Assembly: GCA_035546335.1 (NCBI GenBank)
Contig: DATKDP010000055.1
Location: 20,890-84,889 of the forward strand
Reading direction: 5' to 3'
Source: DATKDP01 sp035546335
GTDB lineage: Bacteria; Acidobacteriota; Thermoanaerobaculia; Gp7-AA8
Length of the DNA stretch: 64,000 nt
This document shows, one piece after another, positions 33,627 to 43,092 of this stretch. The position numbers were made by a program, and so were the translations under genes. Every line of letters starts with the position of its first letter. Position 1 is the first letter of the stretch. Below the pieces are notes generated by a model. That model saw only the letters and a program-made list of their open reading frames with translations. It had not been told where the DNA came from and searched no databases.

Positions 33627-34469
33627 TCATCGATGCCGGCTCACCCGACGCACTGAAGCGGCGCGTGCCCGAGGAGCTGGGGATCCGGATGGCGGGTGTA
33701 TTCGCGACCGCTGCGCGAGCCAGATGACGAAGCGCGCGCCGCGATTGCCTCGTCCGCGGACGACCACTTGCTCCGCATCGAAACCGGCTTGCGAGAGACG
33801 GCGCTGGAACGCGGGATCGGAACCGGCGGACCAGAGCGCGAGGATGCCGCCGGAACGGAGACCAGCATGTGCCGCGCGGAGCCCGGCGAGGCTGTAGAGC
33901 CGCTCGTTTGCTTTCGCGGAGAGTCCGGCCGGTCCGTTGTCGACGTCGAGCAGAATCGCGTCCCACGCCTCGCGCCGTTCGCGAATGATCCGGACCACGT
34001 CTTCCTCGCGAATGCGCACCCGCGCGTCGTCGCATGCGCCGCCGTTCAGATGCGCCAGCTGGCCGCGACTCCAGGCGACGACAGCCGGGACCAGCTCGGC
34101 GACGACGATCTCTGCATCGCGGGCAGTCTCGCGCGCCGCCCCGGCGAGAGTGAGCCCCATCCCGAGGCCGCCGATCAGGAGCCGCGCGTGTTTGCGGCCG
34201 CGCAGCCGCTCGCAGGCGAGCCGCGCGAGCGCGTCTTCCGAGCCGTACGCCCGGCTGTTCATCAGCTCATGCCGCCCGATCCGGATCGAATACTCCTCGC
34301 CGCGCCGGTACAGCCGCATCTCGCCGCCGTCTCCCGGAACGATCGCCGAATCGAGCAGGGTCCATGGGATCACACCCGCATCGTAGCGGAAACGATGCCC
34401 CCCGCTCTGCTCCTGATACTTCCACGCGCCGATCAGCGTGGCAGCGACGATGGCTATCAACTCCGTCAT
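33627..34469 (-). CDS. Spermidine synthase-like protein
   Basis: A protein of up to 280 residues with a SpeE-type methyltransferase fold. It has ELMNSRAYGSEDALARLAC, then LLIGGLGMGLTLAGA, where the polyamine synthase GGGDG motif would be. AILLDVDNGPAGL follows where synthases have the catalytic Asp loop. The changed motifs suggest it is not a true spermidine synthase. ATG at 34469 overlaps yaeQ by four nt, but a GTG at 34373 fits the family N-terminus (IPWTLLDSAIVPGDGGEMR) better. The extra 32 residues could form a membrane helix. Confidence 0.72.
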   Translation of the reverse strand: MTELIAIVAATLIGAWKYQEQSGGHRFRYDAGVIPWTLLDSAIVPGDGGEMRLYRRGEEYSIRIGRHELMNSRAYGSEDALARLACERLRGRKHARLLIGGLGMGLTLAGAARETARDAEIVVAELVPAVVAWSRGQLAHLNGGACDDARVRIREEDVVRIIRERREAWDAILLDVDNGPAGLSAKANERLYSLAGLRAAHAGLRSGGILALWSAGSDPAFQRRLSQAGFDAEQVVVRGRGNRGARFVIWLAQRSRIHPPSGSPAPRARAASVRRVSRHR

Positions 34470-35008
34470 CCGGGAAGCCGGTGCTCCTCCATCACCGTCG
34501 TCATGGCGTAGCCGTCGACGTCGACATAGAGGTGGCGCTCCGTCACCGACAGAGACATCTTCATCCGCCGCTCGAGTCGCGTCGCAAGCTCGTCGATGAA
34601 GCCGCGTCCGAAGGAATAGATCGGGATCTCGGAGACACGATGAATCCTCCTCCCCTGCAGTTGTCCGATGACAGTGCGCATCTCACGGTGCGTGTAGAGC
34701 GCGACCTTACCCGTCAGTTTGCTCGCACGGTGGAGGCGGTCGGCATCGGGCATCCCCACTTCGATCCACGACACGATGCGACCCGTCAGGTCGCGTACGA
34801 CGATCGCCGGATCGTCACCGCTCGCGAGGCCCGTCGTGAATTCGATTCCTTCGATGTAGTTCAGGCAGTAGGCGAGCAGCCGCGTGACCATGTATGCCGC
34901 TGATTCCGAGGGATGCATCGCCATGCGCAGCTCGAGCGACTCGTAGACTTCCCGGTCGATGTCGGCCAGTTCGACGGTGATGTTGTACATCGTGGACGTG
35001 AGCGCCAT
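34466..35008 (-). CDS. yaeQ: YaeQ family protein
   Basis: A 180-residue protein, close to the usual 181. Signature segments are ALTSTMYNITVELADIDREV, HPSESAAYMVTRLLAYCLNY, DLTGRIVSWIEVGMPDADRL and the late IPIYSFGRGF. YaeQ has a PD-(D/E)xK-like fold and was once proposed to suppress RfaH defects; its job is unclear. The long in-frame upstream extension is not protein-like. It is coupled to the SpeE-like gene by ATGA. Confidence 0.9.
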   Translation of the reverse strand: MALTSTMYNITVELADIDREVYESLELRMAMHPSESAAYMVTRLLAYCLNYIEGIEFTTGLASGDDPAIVVRDLTGRIVSWIEVGMPDADRLHRASKLTGKVALYTHREMRTVIGQLQGRRIHRVSEIPIYSFGRGFIDELATRLERRMKMSLSVTERHLYVDVDGYAMTTVMEEHRLPG

Positions 35009-35304
35009 GAGCGAGTCATCTTGCAACGATTCGTCATCGGAGGAAACCTCGACGAGAATCGGCCGCATCAACAACAAATACGATACGCGAACAGGAGCAC
35101 GCCGTTTCGGCGGCAGGCGGGTCTCCAAACGCCCTGACGGTGGCACTCCTCGTGGCGCCGGGCTCCTGGTCCGGATCTGCCGCTCGACACCAGAGTCACG
35201 TTTCGCGCTTCGGCACCTGGGTACAAAACGGTCCAGACCAACGCCCTCCCTGAGTTTCAAGTCTATCCGACCAATTTCATTCTGAATATGCAGTAGCGAC
35301 TCGG

Positions 35305-35366
35305 CGGGAAGTGGCCGAACTTTGTCGCGGATGCGACGCGAGGGTCAGGCGTTCTTGCGATGATCA
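35305..35366. repeat. Family F repeat, partial copy 3
   Basis: CGGGAAGTGGCCGAAC followed by GTCGCGGATGCGACGCGAGG and GCGATGATCA, matching the tail of the copy at about 42960-43018. It lies in the 35009-35622 spacer, which has no gene. Confidence 0.6.
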
Positions 35367-35509
35367 TCCCCAGCATCCGCGACAAGTTCGGTCTGTGACC
35401 GATCGCGAGATCTATCCGAGCCGGCCGCTGCGCCGGCCGCCTTCGCGGCCTGGCGATTTACCACGACCTCGTGAGGGACAGGCGCAGTTGCGCGCGGTCG
35501 CTCGGCCCG

Positions 35510-35613
35510 GTTCGTCGCCCGCGATTCGGGCCAGGACCGAAGTTGTCCGCTTCGGCTTCCGAGCGGTCAGGATGTCCTTCAGCGTCTGGCCGAAGCGGAC
35601 AAACTTCGGCCAC
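35510..35613. repeat. Family E repeat, copy 1
   Basis: Starts GTTCGTCGCCCGCGATTCGG. The arm GACCGAAGTTGTCCGCTTCGG faces GCCGAAGCGGACAAACTTCGG about 40 nt later, giving a long hairpin. Copy 2 is at 42741-42844. Confidence 0.7.
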
Positions 35614-35622
35614 TTGGGGCCA

Positions 35623-35766
35623 TCAGCAGCGATGCCAGGGGTTCGATGGCGGATCTCGGGGCGAGAGACTGCGAAACACCATGCGAAACGTTCCGTCGGG
35701 CAGACGCTCGTAATCGGTGTAGTCGCCTGGATTCGTCGGGTGCGTGAATCGGAACTTGTCGGGCAT
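35623..35766 (-). CDS. Hypothetical small protein or remnant
   Basis: A 47-residue frame (MPDKFRFTHPTNPGDYTDYE, then RLPDGTFRMVFRSLSPRDP). It looks protein-like but matches no family I know, and stands alone in a repeat-rich spacer. It may be the tail of a lost gene. Confidence 0.3.
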   Translation of the reverse strand: MPDKFRFTHPTNPGDYTDYERLPDGTFRMVFRSLSPRDPPSNPWHRC

Positions 35767-35845
35767 TCCCCCGTCGTCTGACCGCGCGAGTGTTTCGCGT
35801 TTCGTCGCGATGGCATTCGCTGCGCTTCGAATCTCATGAGCCTCA

Positions 35846-35870
35846 CTTCTGCCTTCTGCCTTCTGCCTTT

Positions 35871-35887
<17 letters not shown>
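35846..35887. repeat. Heptamer array CTTCTGC running into pilT (H9)
   Basis: Words CTTCTGC (three), CTTTTCA, CTCGTCA, CTCTTCA in 7-base register. The last words overlap the pilT stop and final codons (KSDE), so the array touches coding sequence. Confidence 0.7.
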
Positions 35888-36926
<1,039 letters not shown>

Positions 36927-36942
36927 CGGCGTTCGGTTCCTC

Positions 36943-39429
36943 TCACAGCACGGTCGTCTTCAGAAACTCGGGCGACACGAGCGGCTCGAATTCTTCCTTC
37001 TTGTCGGCGGCCATGTACGCCGTCTCCGCGGTGATCTGATTGCGCCGCACGAGCTCCTTGAGCGCTTCATCGAATGTCTGCATTCCCTGAGACCTTCCGA
37101 TCTGCATCGCCGAATGAATCTGAAAGGTCTTCTCGTCCCGAATCATGTTGCCGATCGATGTCGTTCCCTTCAGCACTTCGAAGCAGGCGACCAGCTTTCG
37201 TCCTTCCTTTGCCGGAAGCAGCCGCTGCGCGATCACGTACTTGAGCGACTCCGACATCGCCGTACGGATCTGAGCCTGCTCTTCCGCAGGGAAACTGCCG
37301 ATGACGCGGTCGATGGCCTTCGGTGCGCTGGTCGAGTTGATCGTACCGAGAACGATATGCCCCGTTTCTGCGGCGGTCAGCGCGAGGGCTACCGTCTCGT
37401 TGTCGCGCATCTCCCCGATGACGATCACGTCGGGATCTTCGCGAAGCGCGGCGCGCAGCGCGCGGGCGAACGATTCGGTGTGCGTTCCGACTTCCCGCTG
37501 ATTGATCAGACAGTTCTTGAAGGGATGAACGAACTCGACGGGATCCTCCAGCGTCAGAACATGATCGTGCCGCGTCTCGTTGAAGAGATTCACGAGGGCC
37601 GCCAGCGTCGTCGACTTTCCGGAGCCGGATGTGCCGCAAAGGAGAACGAGCCCCTGGTGGAAATCGGCGATCTCCGCGAGATGCGGTGGAAGGCCGACCT
37701 CGGTGATGGTGGGCGGCTTCTCCGCGATGACGCGAAAGACCGCGTTGTAGCCCTTCTGATCGACGAAAACGTTCGCCCGGTACCGGCCCGCCTGCGGAAT
37801 GAAATAGCAGAAATCGAGCTGCTGCTCTCTCTGCAGCCGCTCCCATTGCGCATCCGTCAGGATCTCCCGCAGCATCGCTTCGGTCTGCTCCGGCGTGAAG
37901 GGCTCGGCCTGCGCCCTCAGAAGGTCGGAAGCGATTCGCACGATCGGTGGCTGGCCGACGGAAAAATGGAAGTCGGAGCCCCCCTGGTTGCGCGTCGCTA
38001 CCAGAAGCGTGTGCAGTTTCGGCTCACCCTGACTCGAAACCGCGGTCGCGGCCGATGCCCTCAGCTCCGCCGCTCCCGTGAGCTCGGTGTGGTTTCGCGC
38101 GGAGACCTCCTCGGCGATGTCGATTGCCCGCGTCCGCACGAAGCGGGCGGGATCCGTCTGCGCCACTTTCTGCAGCACGGGCACGACCTGGGGGTGATCG
38201 AAATGCCGGAGCGCCTGAAGAACTTCGATTCTGATGTCGGGATTCGGGTCGGCGAGGAGTTTGCCGAAATGCGAGAGAGCGCGCGGATCGGCAATGTGTC
38301 CGAGCGCCTCCACCGCCGACCATCGCGCGTCGCCATCGTCGAGTGCCTTGATGATCGGATCGACGGCGCGTGGATCTTTCAGTCTGCCGAGTGTTTCGAT
38401 CGCCGTGATCCGGATCCACCAGTCGGGATCTTCGAGCAGACGAATGGTGGCGGGAACGATTCGCACATCGTCGAACGAGCCGGCGACGATCATCGCCGCA
38501 CCTCGGATCTCGTCATCGGGATCCGACAGCAGCTCGATGGTCGGCTCCAGCAGATCGTCGCCGAAGGCCTTCATCGAATCGAGCGAGCGGTCGCGCGCCC
38601 ATCCGGCGAGGGACTTAGAGAACATGATGTAGCGGCGAACCAGATCGCGGCGGTGGCCCATGCCCAGCAGGATCTTCAGCACCGCCGAGCGCGTGCCGGC
38701 ATCTCCGGAAGCCATTAGTGGGAGAATCCGGTCGGCGAATTCGGGACCTTTCCCCGCCGCGGCGCGCGTGAGCGCCTCGACGAGCAGCTGCTGCGTCGCG
38801 TAATCGGCGAGGGGAAGCTGCTCGACGAGCAGATCGATCGACGCTTCGGGCGCCTTGGTCGCGAGAACGGTCAGCGCTCGGGCGCGCACCTCGCGGGACG
38901 AATCCCGAGCGAGCTTCTGCCAGCGAGGAAGAGTCTTCGAATCGATCTCCAGATTTCCGAGGCGATTGAGAAACTGGAGGCGCTCCTCGGGACGTCCCGC
39001 GGTGGCGAACTGCCAGAGCAGCGGCTCGAGCGCCTTCGACGGCGGTGCCTCGAGAATGATCCGCCTCGCCGACTCCGCCGTATCCTTGTCTGCCGAGGTG
39101 GCCGACTGAGCAAGGCGCGCCTCGAGCCCCGGAATGCCGAGCCCGAAGATGACCGACGTCGCAGCGCGCATCGCCGCTTCCGGCTTTCCCTTGCTCTCGG
39201 TGATGAACAGGTCGATCGTCTCCGGATCGCGGAGCTTCCCGAGAATCTTCACCGCCGCGTCGCGAAGCGCGCGATCGGGGCGAAAGAGCATCCAGGTCAC
39301 GTCGCGCGGCTTCACTTCGTCGCTCGACAGCAGACGCTCGAGGAGCTGATCGCGCTCTTCGGCGGAAGAGAACTCCTTAGTTGAGAGCTTTCGGACAGTG
39401 TCCTTCAGCTCCGACTGAAAAAGGGCCAT
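36943..39429 (-). CDS. HEAT-repeat/PilT fusion ATPase (PilU-like)
   Basis: An 828-residue protein. Residues about 30-440 are HEAT repeats (for example RDAAVKILGKLRDPETIDLF, WWIRITAIETLGRLKDPRAV). Residues about 480-800 form a PilT-type ATPase: GSDFHFSVGQPPIVRI, Walker A CGTSGSGKST near 598, Asp box LTLEDPVEFVH, Walker B VIVIGEMRD. In the His box the usual TLHT reads TINS: codon AAC at 37336-37338 gives Asn698. It may be a PilU-like partner of the adjacent PilT with a built-in docking domain. ATG at 39429 is chosen; ATG at 39456 adds nine residues. Confidence 0.87.
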   Translation of the reverse strand: MALFQSELKDTVRKLSTKEFSSAEERDQLLERLLSSDEVKPRDVTWMLFRPDRALRDAAVKILGKLRDPETIDLFITESKGKPEAAMRAATSVIFGLGIPGLEARLAQSATSADKDTAESARRIILEAPPSKALEPLLWQFATAGRPEERLQFLNRLGNLEIDSKTLPRWQKLARDSSREVRARALTVLATKAPEASIDLLVEQLPLADYATQQLLVEALTRAAAGKGPEFADRILPLMASGDAGTRSAVLKILLGMGHRRDLVRRYIMFSKSLAGWARDRSLDSMKAFGDDLLEPTIELLSDPDDEIRGAAMIVAGSFDDVRIVPATIRLLEDPDWWIRITAIETLGRLKDPRAVDPIIKALDDGDARWSAVEALGHIADPRALSHFGKLLADPNPDIRIEVLQALRHFDHPQVVPVLQKVAQTDPARFVRTRAIDIAEEVSARNHTELTGAAELRASAATAVSSQGEPKLHTLLVATRNQGGSDFHFSVGQPPIVRIASDLLRAQAEPFTPEQTEAMLREILTDAQWERLQREQQLDFCYFIPQAGRYRANVFVDQKGYNAVFRVIAEKPPTITEVGLPPHLAEIADFHQGLVLLCGTSGSGKSTTLAALVNLFNETRHDHVLTLEDPVEFVHPFKNCLINQREVGTHTESFARALRAALREDPDVIVIGEMRDNETVALALTAAETGHIVLGTINSTSAPKAIDRVIGSFPAEEQAQIRTAMSESLKYVIAQRLLPAKEGRKLVACFEVLKGTTSIGNMIRDEKTFQIHSAMQIGRSQGMQTFDEALKELVRRNQITAETAYMAADKKEEFEPLVSPEFLKTTVL

Positions 39430-39518
39430 GATCGAGCGGAGTATACCCGGGTCCATGGTCCGGCTGAAGACCGCAGATTTTCGCGAGCACCGCTCAGATC
39501 TGCCCGATGCGCGCAGCC

Positions 39519-39645
39519 GGGGGTCGTGCGTCCTCGCACGATCGCGATGGCGTCCTCGCCATCGCTGGCAGGCTTGGTCATATCGTCCCGACCCGCGAGG
39601 GGCGGCGAGGACGCCGCCACGATCGGGCGAGGACGCCCGACCCCC
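39519..39645. repeat. Family A nested-hairpin repeat, copy 2 (complete)
   Basis: A 127-bp element with 26-nt terminal inverted repeats beginning GGGGGTCG. Each terminal repeat itself folds as a hairpin with a TCCT or AGGA loop. A second hairpin pair lies inside (GATGGCG/CGCCATC and GGCGGCG/CGCCGCC). The centre reads TGGCAGGCTTGGTCATATCG. Compare copies at 3082-3210, 47657-47735 and 47951-48029. Confidence 0.75.
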
Positions 39646-39746
39646 TCGTCAGCAGCCGTTGGGCTCCGCAGCTGTCAATCAGGAAGCTGTCGATTCGCTC
39701 CGATCGTTCGATTTGACGAACGAGTTCCGAGCGAGAAAATGAATGC

Positions 39747-39857
39747 ATGACGAAAGACGTATTCGACGTTCAGCGCTTCTACCCCCAAATCTATCTCGCA
39801 TGTCATCGCAATCACGTTCGAGCAACTTCGACCGACTGGGGACTGGATGAGCGATGA
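39747..39857 (+). pseudogene. Truncated MarR-family regulator (N-terminus only)
   Basis: A 36-codon frame: MTKDVFDVQRFYPQIYLACH, then RNHVRATSTDWGLDER and stop. This is the start of a MarR-type protein, which should have about 140-200 residues. The remainder is gone. It overlaps the SRPBCC gene by four nt (ATGA), so it may survive as a coupled leader peptide. TTGACG at 39713-39718 and GAAAAT at 39735-39740 lie upstream. Confidence 0.6.
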
Positions 39858-40378
39858 GAGTCATGATCGTCACCTTACTCGGATTTGCCGGATTCGCAGC
39901 CGTGGTGATCGGTATCGTCGCCTTCGTCGGATCGCGCCTGCCAGTCTCGCATGTCGCCTCGCGCTCGATTCTCCTCCCCTGCTCCCCCGAGGTGGTCTGG
40001 TCGGCGATTTCCGATTTCGGCGCTGCCCCCAGCTGGCGGAGCGACGTACGACGCGTCGACATGCTTGAGCCGGTCGACGGCCGCACTCGATTCCGGGAGC
40101 ATGGTCGCCATGGCGCAGTCACCTACGAAGTATCGAGGGCGGCTCCACCGGAGCTCCTCATCACACGCATCGTCGATCGGGACCTCGGGTACTCCGGATC
40201 ATGGACGTACTCGCTCGCTCCGGAGAACGGCGGAACGCGTCTCACGATCGAAGAGCGTGGAGAGGTTTCCAATGTGATCTTCCGATTCGTCTCTCGCTTC
40301 GTCCTCGGACATGATCGAACCATCGAGACCTATCAGCGCGCGCTGGCAAAATATTCGGAAGGCCCGAAGACACCCTGA
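39854..40378 (+). CDS. SRPBCC-family protein with N-terminal membrane helix
   Basis: A 174-residue protein. A transmembrane helix (about 4-26) is followed by a START/Bet v 1-like SRPBCC fold: SPEVVWSAISDFGAAPSWRSDV near 44-65, TRFREHGRHGAVTYEVSRA near 77-95, and the closing helix RTIETYQRALAKY. The family binds hydrophobic ligands or chaperones. The ligand is unknown. A truncated MarR gene overlaps its start. Its last 46 nt overlap the convergent hypothetical gene. Confidence 0.8.
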   Translation: MRVMIVTLLGFAGFAAVVIGIVAFVGSRLPVSHVASRSILLPCSPEVVWSAISDFGAAPSWRSDVRRVDMLEPVDGRTRFREHGRHGAVTYEVSRAAPPELLITRIVDRDLGYSGSWTYSLAPENGGTRLTIEERGEVSNVIFRFVSRFVLGHDRTIETYQRALAKYSEGPKTP

Positions 40379-40734
40379 CGCGATCGAGCTCGGGTATCGG
40401 AGGAAATGAATCGGTCGCGCAGCGGCCGCAGGGCCGGCTCCGCCAGTAGAGCGAGCAATGCTCCCAGTCCCGCCGCTTCCGCGAGGCCGGCCTCGAGCGG
40501 CTCGTCGGGCACCCCCGGTGTCCGAAGCATCTCCGCCGCCTCGATCGCGTAGGAATCCTCCAGAAGGCCACCGATTCCGAGTCGCGCAGCCAAGTGCGGA
40601 AACTCGCGAAGCGGAGCCGGTTCATCGCCACGCGCGTCGAAGAACGACTCCACGTCATCGTATTCCGCAGCCGTGAAGAGAGAGGCGCACTGGCTCTCGC
40701 CGGCAGAAGTCTCGGAGAGATGCCAGTCGCTCAT
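40333..40734 (-). CDS. Hypothetical protein next to DinB-like gene
   Basis: A 133-residue acidic, Ala/Leu-rich protein (EFPHLAARLGIGGLLEDSYAIE, then LGALLALLAEPALRPLRDRF). I do not recognise the family. It starts 16 nt after the DinB-like gene, so it is likely cotranscribed. Its 3' end overlaps the SRPBCC gene from the other strand, and that last stretch may not be functionally important. Confidence 0.5.
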   Translation of the reverse strand: MSDWHLSETSAGESQCASLFTAAEYDDVESFFDARGDEPAPLREFPHLAARLGIGGLLEDSYAIEAAEMLRTPGVPDEPLEAGLAEAAGLGALLALLAEPALRPLRDRFISSDTRARSRQGVFGPSEYFASAR

Positions 40735-40750
40735 GACGAAAGGCGCGCGC

Positions 40751-41275
40751 TCAGCGCGCCGGGACAGCGTGACCGCCGTCCGTCTCGCGAATCGCGCCCT
40801 CCAGCTCCGATCGCAGCGCCTCGATCCCCCGATGATGATCCTCGTCGTGCTCGCACATCATCTCGACCACCCGCGCCAGCGACACGACACCCATCCCCTC
40901 GAATCGCCCTTCGCGCTCGAGCGCGGCCGCGCTCAGGCTCGCGAGCAGCGAGACATTCTCGCGCCGCGAGCGGCCGAATGCCGCGAGCGCCGAGGCGACC
41001 GTGTCAACGCTGTTGTAGGCGCGCTCCACGGCGAGCCGGTCGCCGTCGATGTTGCGCAGCACCGGTTGGGCGTCATCCAGCAACTGACGGATGCGCAAAC
41101 CATGGCCTTCGCGCTCGATGTCGCGCAGATGTGCGAGATGCTCGACCAGAGTGAACCCGCCGGCCGAAGGTCCGGCCCGTTCCGCCTTCTCCGGGAACGA
41201 CGCGGCAAGATCGGTGAGCCGCGGCGGCAACGATGCCAGACGCTCGACCGCTTGCTCCAGTTCGTCCTTCGTCAT
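40751..41275 (-). CDS. DinB-family metal-dependent protein
   Basis: A 174-residue four-helix-bundle protein of the DinB/YfiT type. Metal ligands are likely His in FTLVEHLAHLRDIE (about 43-56) and the two His in CEHDEDHHRGIEAL (about 142-155). Some members are thiol transferases; most are uncharacterised. The ATG at 41275 is preferred; one two residues earlier is also open. Confidence 0.82.
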   Translation of the reverse strand: MTKDELEQAVERLASLPPRLTDLAASFPEKAERAGPSAGGFTLVEHLAHLRDIEREGHGLRIRQLLDDAQPVLRNIDGDRLAVERAYNSVDTVASALAAFGRSRRENVSLLASLSAAALEREGRFEGMGVVSLARVVEMMCEHDEDHHRGIEALRSELEGAIRETDGGHAVPAR

Positions 41276-41321
41276 CTGCATGCCTCCGTCTCGTCGGATC
41301 TGTCTTCATCATAGCGCCGGG

Positions 41322-42461
41322 TCAGCAGAACGACCGCGCGAGTCTCACCAGCGTGTCACGGCATGCGATCACCTCGTCGCTCCGCACATATTCGACGAGA
41401 CCATGCAGCCCCTCTCCCCCCGGGCCGAACACGACCGAGGGGATGCCCGCGTGACCGAGTATCGCGGCGTCGGTCCAGAACGTCATCGCTCCTCTCGTCG
41501 AGCTCCCTCCCATTGCCGCCGCCAGCAGATCGGGAAGATTCGATCCGGGCGGAACGACGTAGGGCGGGCGTCCGAACAGGAATTTTGCGGTGGCTCGAAA
41601 GTCGCCGTCACGGCGTTTCTCCTCCGCCAGAATCTCCTCCACTTCATTCAACGCGACTCCGCTCTCCTCGCCTTCGACCGTGCGGCGCTCGAGTGACATC
41701 GAGCAGTGATCGGGATAACTGCTCAGCTCACGGCCTCCGCTGATGAGCGACGCATGGAGCGACGGGCGGCCGAGAAGAGGATGCTCGCGTTCGGCAAACG
41801 ATGCTTCCAGTCGCGCCAGCCCTTCCAGAACGCGACCCATCGCCAGGATCGCATCCTTCCCCTCATCGGGACGGCTGCCGTGCGCCGCACGTCCCTCCGT
41901 CGCGACTTCGACCCAAGAAAAGCCCTTGTGGCCGATCCCGATGACCAGATCGGTCGGCTCACAAACGACTGCGCCATCGGCCTTCATCTGCGCCGCAACC
42001 GCCTCGGCGCCGATGCTCGAATACTCCTCGTCGGCGACGATTGCAGCCACCAGTGCTCCTCGAGAAAGTCCGCTCTGCGCGATCGCACACATCGCCCCGA
42101 CGATCGATGCGACCCCTCCTTTCATGTCCTGCGATCCGCGTCCGTAGACCTTCCCTCCGGTGACGACCGGGGAGAACGGAGCGTCCATCCCCTCCACTCC
42201 GACCGTGTCGCTGTGTCCGCACAACATCAGTGTCCGGCCCGAGGCGGATCCTCTCACCACGCCGATCACATTGAATCGCCCCGGCGCGACTTCGATGATT
42301 TCGACGTCGACGGCCGCCGCTCGGAGCACGCGACCGATGGCCTCGCTGATCTCCCCTTCTCCCTTTCCTCCCGGGACGAGAAGCGGGTTGACCGAATCGA
42401 TGGCGATCAGATCGCGCAACAAAGAGATCGTAGAGTCCACGACGCCTCCCGTTCCATCCAT
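41322..42461 (-). CDS. M20-family peptidase (ArgE/DapE type)
   Basis: A 379-residue di-zinc hydrolase. Metal ligands and base are intact: CGHSDTV (H83, D85), GRGSQDMKGG (D112), VADEEYSS (E145-E146), the Glu in CEPTDLVIGIGHKG and His in GEGLHGLVE near the C-terminus. A dimerisation domain (about 180-290) is present. Family members deacylate N-acyl amino acids or diamino acids. The substrate cannot be read. ATG at 42461 is used because upstream residues are unlike the family. Confidence 0.9.
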   Translation of the reverse strand: MDGTGGVVDSTISLLRDLIAIDSVNPLLVPGGKGEGEISEAIGRVLRAAAVDVEIIEVAPGRFNVIGVVRGSASGRTLMLCGHSDTVGVEGMDAPFSPVVTGGKVYGRGSQDMKGGVASIVGAMCAIAQSGLSRGALVAAIVADEEYSSIGAEAVAAQMKADGAVVCEPTDLVIGIGHKGFSWVEVATEGRAAHGSRPDEGKDAILAMGRVLEGLARLEASFAEREHPLLGRPSLHASLISGGRELSSYPDHCSMSLERRTVEGEESGVALNEVEEILAEEKRRDGDFRATAKFLFGRPPYVVPPGSNLPDLLAAAMGGSSTRGAMTFWTDAAILGHAGIPSVVFGPGGEGLHGLVEYVRSDEVIACRDTLVRLARSFC

Positions 42462-42593
42462 GACAATATCGGTCGACCAGCCGCCGGCCGCTTGAGCCAA
42501 CGTAGCACTCCTGGAACGATCTTCACCTCACGTCGTTCGACAAGCTCGGTCTGTCGCCGATCGCGAGGACAGGCGAATCTCGCGACGATCGTT

Positions 42594-42665
42594 CCCCTCT
42601 CCCCATCTGCCAACCTCACCAGGGGCAGCGATGTGACCATGGGGAGAGGGGGTCAGGGGTGAGGG
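42594..42665. repeat. Family C repeat, copy 3
   Basis: Perfect 13-nt inverted arms (CCCCTCTCCCCAT at 42594-42606, complement at 42639-42651) and a tail GGTCAGGGGTGAGGGG. The whole spacer 42462-43092 holds repeats only. Confidence 0.7.
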
Positions 42666-42740
42666 GTCGCGTCTCACATGCTTGCGAGCCCCTTCGACCC
42701 GCAGCGCCGGACGATCTTTCTGTCTTGCCCTCTCGGTGCC

Positions 42741-42844
42741 GTTCGTCGCCCGCGATTCGGGCCAGGACCGAAGTTGTCCGCTTCGGCGCGCGAAGGATCA
42801 CGATGTCCTGCAGCGGCCGACCGCAGCGGACAAACTTCGGCCAC
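42741..42844. repeat. Family E repeat, copy 2
   Basis: Same start (GTTCGTCGCCCGCGATTCGG) and opposed arms as copy 1 at 35510; the internal loop differs, so the arms are the conserved part. Confidence 0.7.
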
Positions 42845-43018
42845 AGGCTTCGCCCACATTGCCCACTGTTCGCCGGGGCCGGACGAAGCTGTTCGCCTTC
42901 CGAGAGTCGAGCGAGCCTGATGCGGCATCTCGCGGCTCACTGCTTCGTCCCTACGAGAGCCGGAAGTGGCCGAGCTTGTCGCGGATGCGACGCGAGGGTC
43001 AGGCGCTTGCGATGATCA
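42839..43018. repeat. Family F repeat, copy 1
   Basis: GGCCACAGGCTTCGCC, GCCGGACGAAGCTGTTCGCC and TGCTTCGTCCCTACGAGAGC in the same order as the copy at 51173-51319. It continues with GTCGCGGATGCGACGCGAGG as in the partial copy at 35305. Confidence 0.75.
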
Positions 43019-43092
43019 GACAACCAAGTCAAGTTCGTTCAATACTCCCTCATCTCGGTGGCATATCGTTCTCACTTGAATCGTACAGATGT

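Noticed and set aside
33627..34469. True spermidine synthase (speE)
   Set aside because: The polyamine-binding and catalytic motifs differ from those of characterised synthases, so I kept only the fold-level name.
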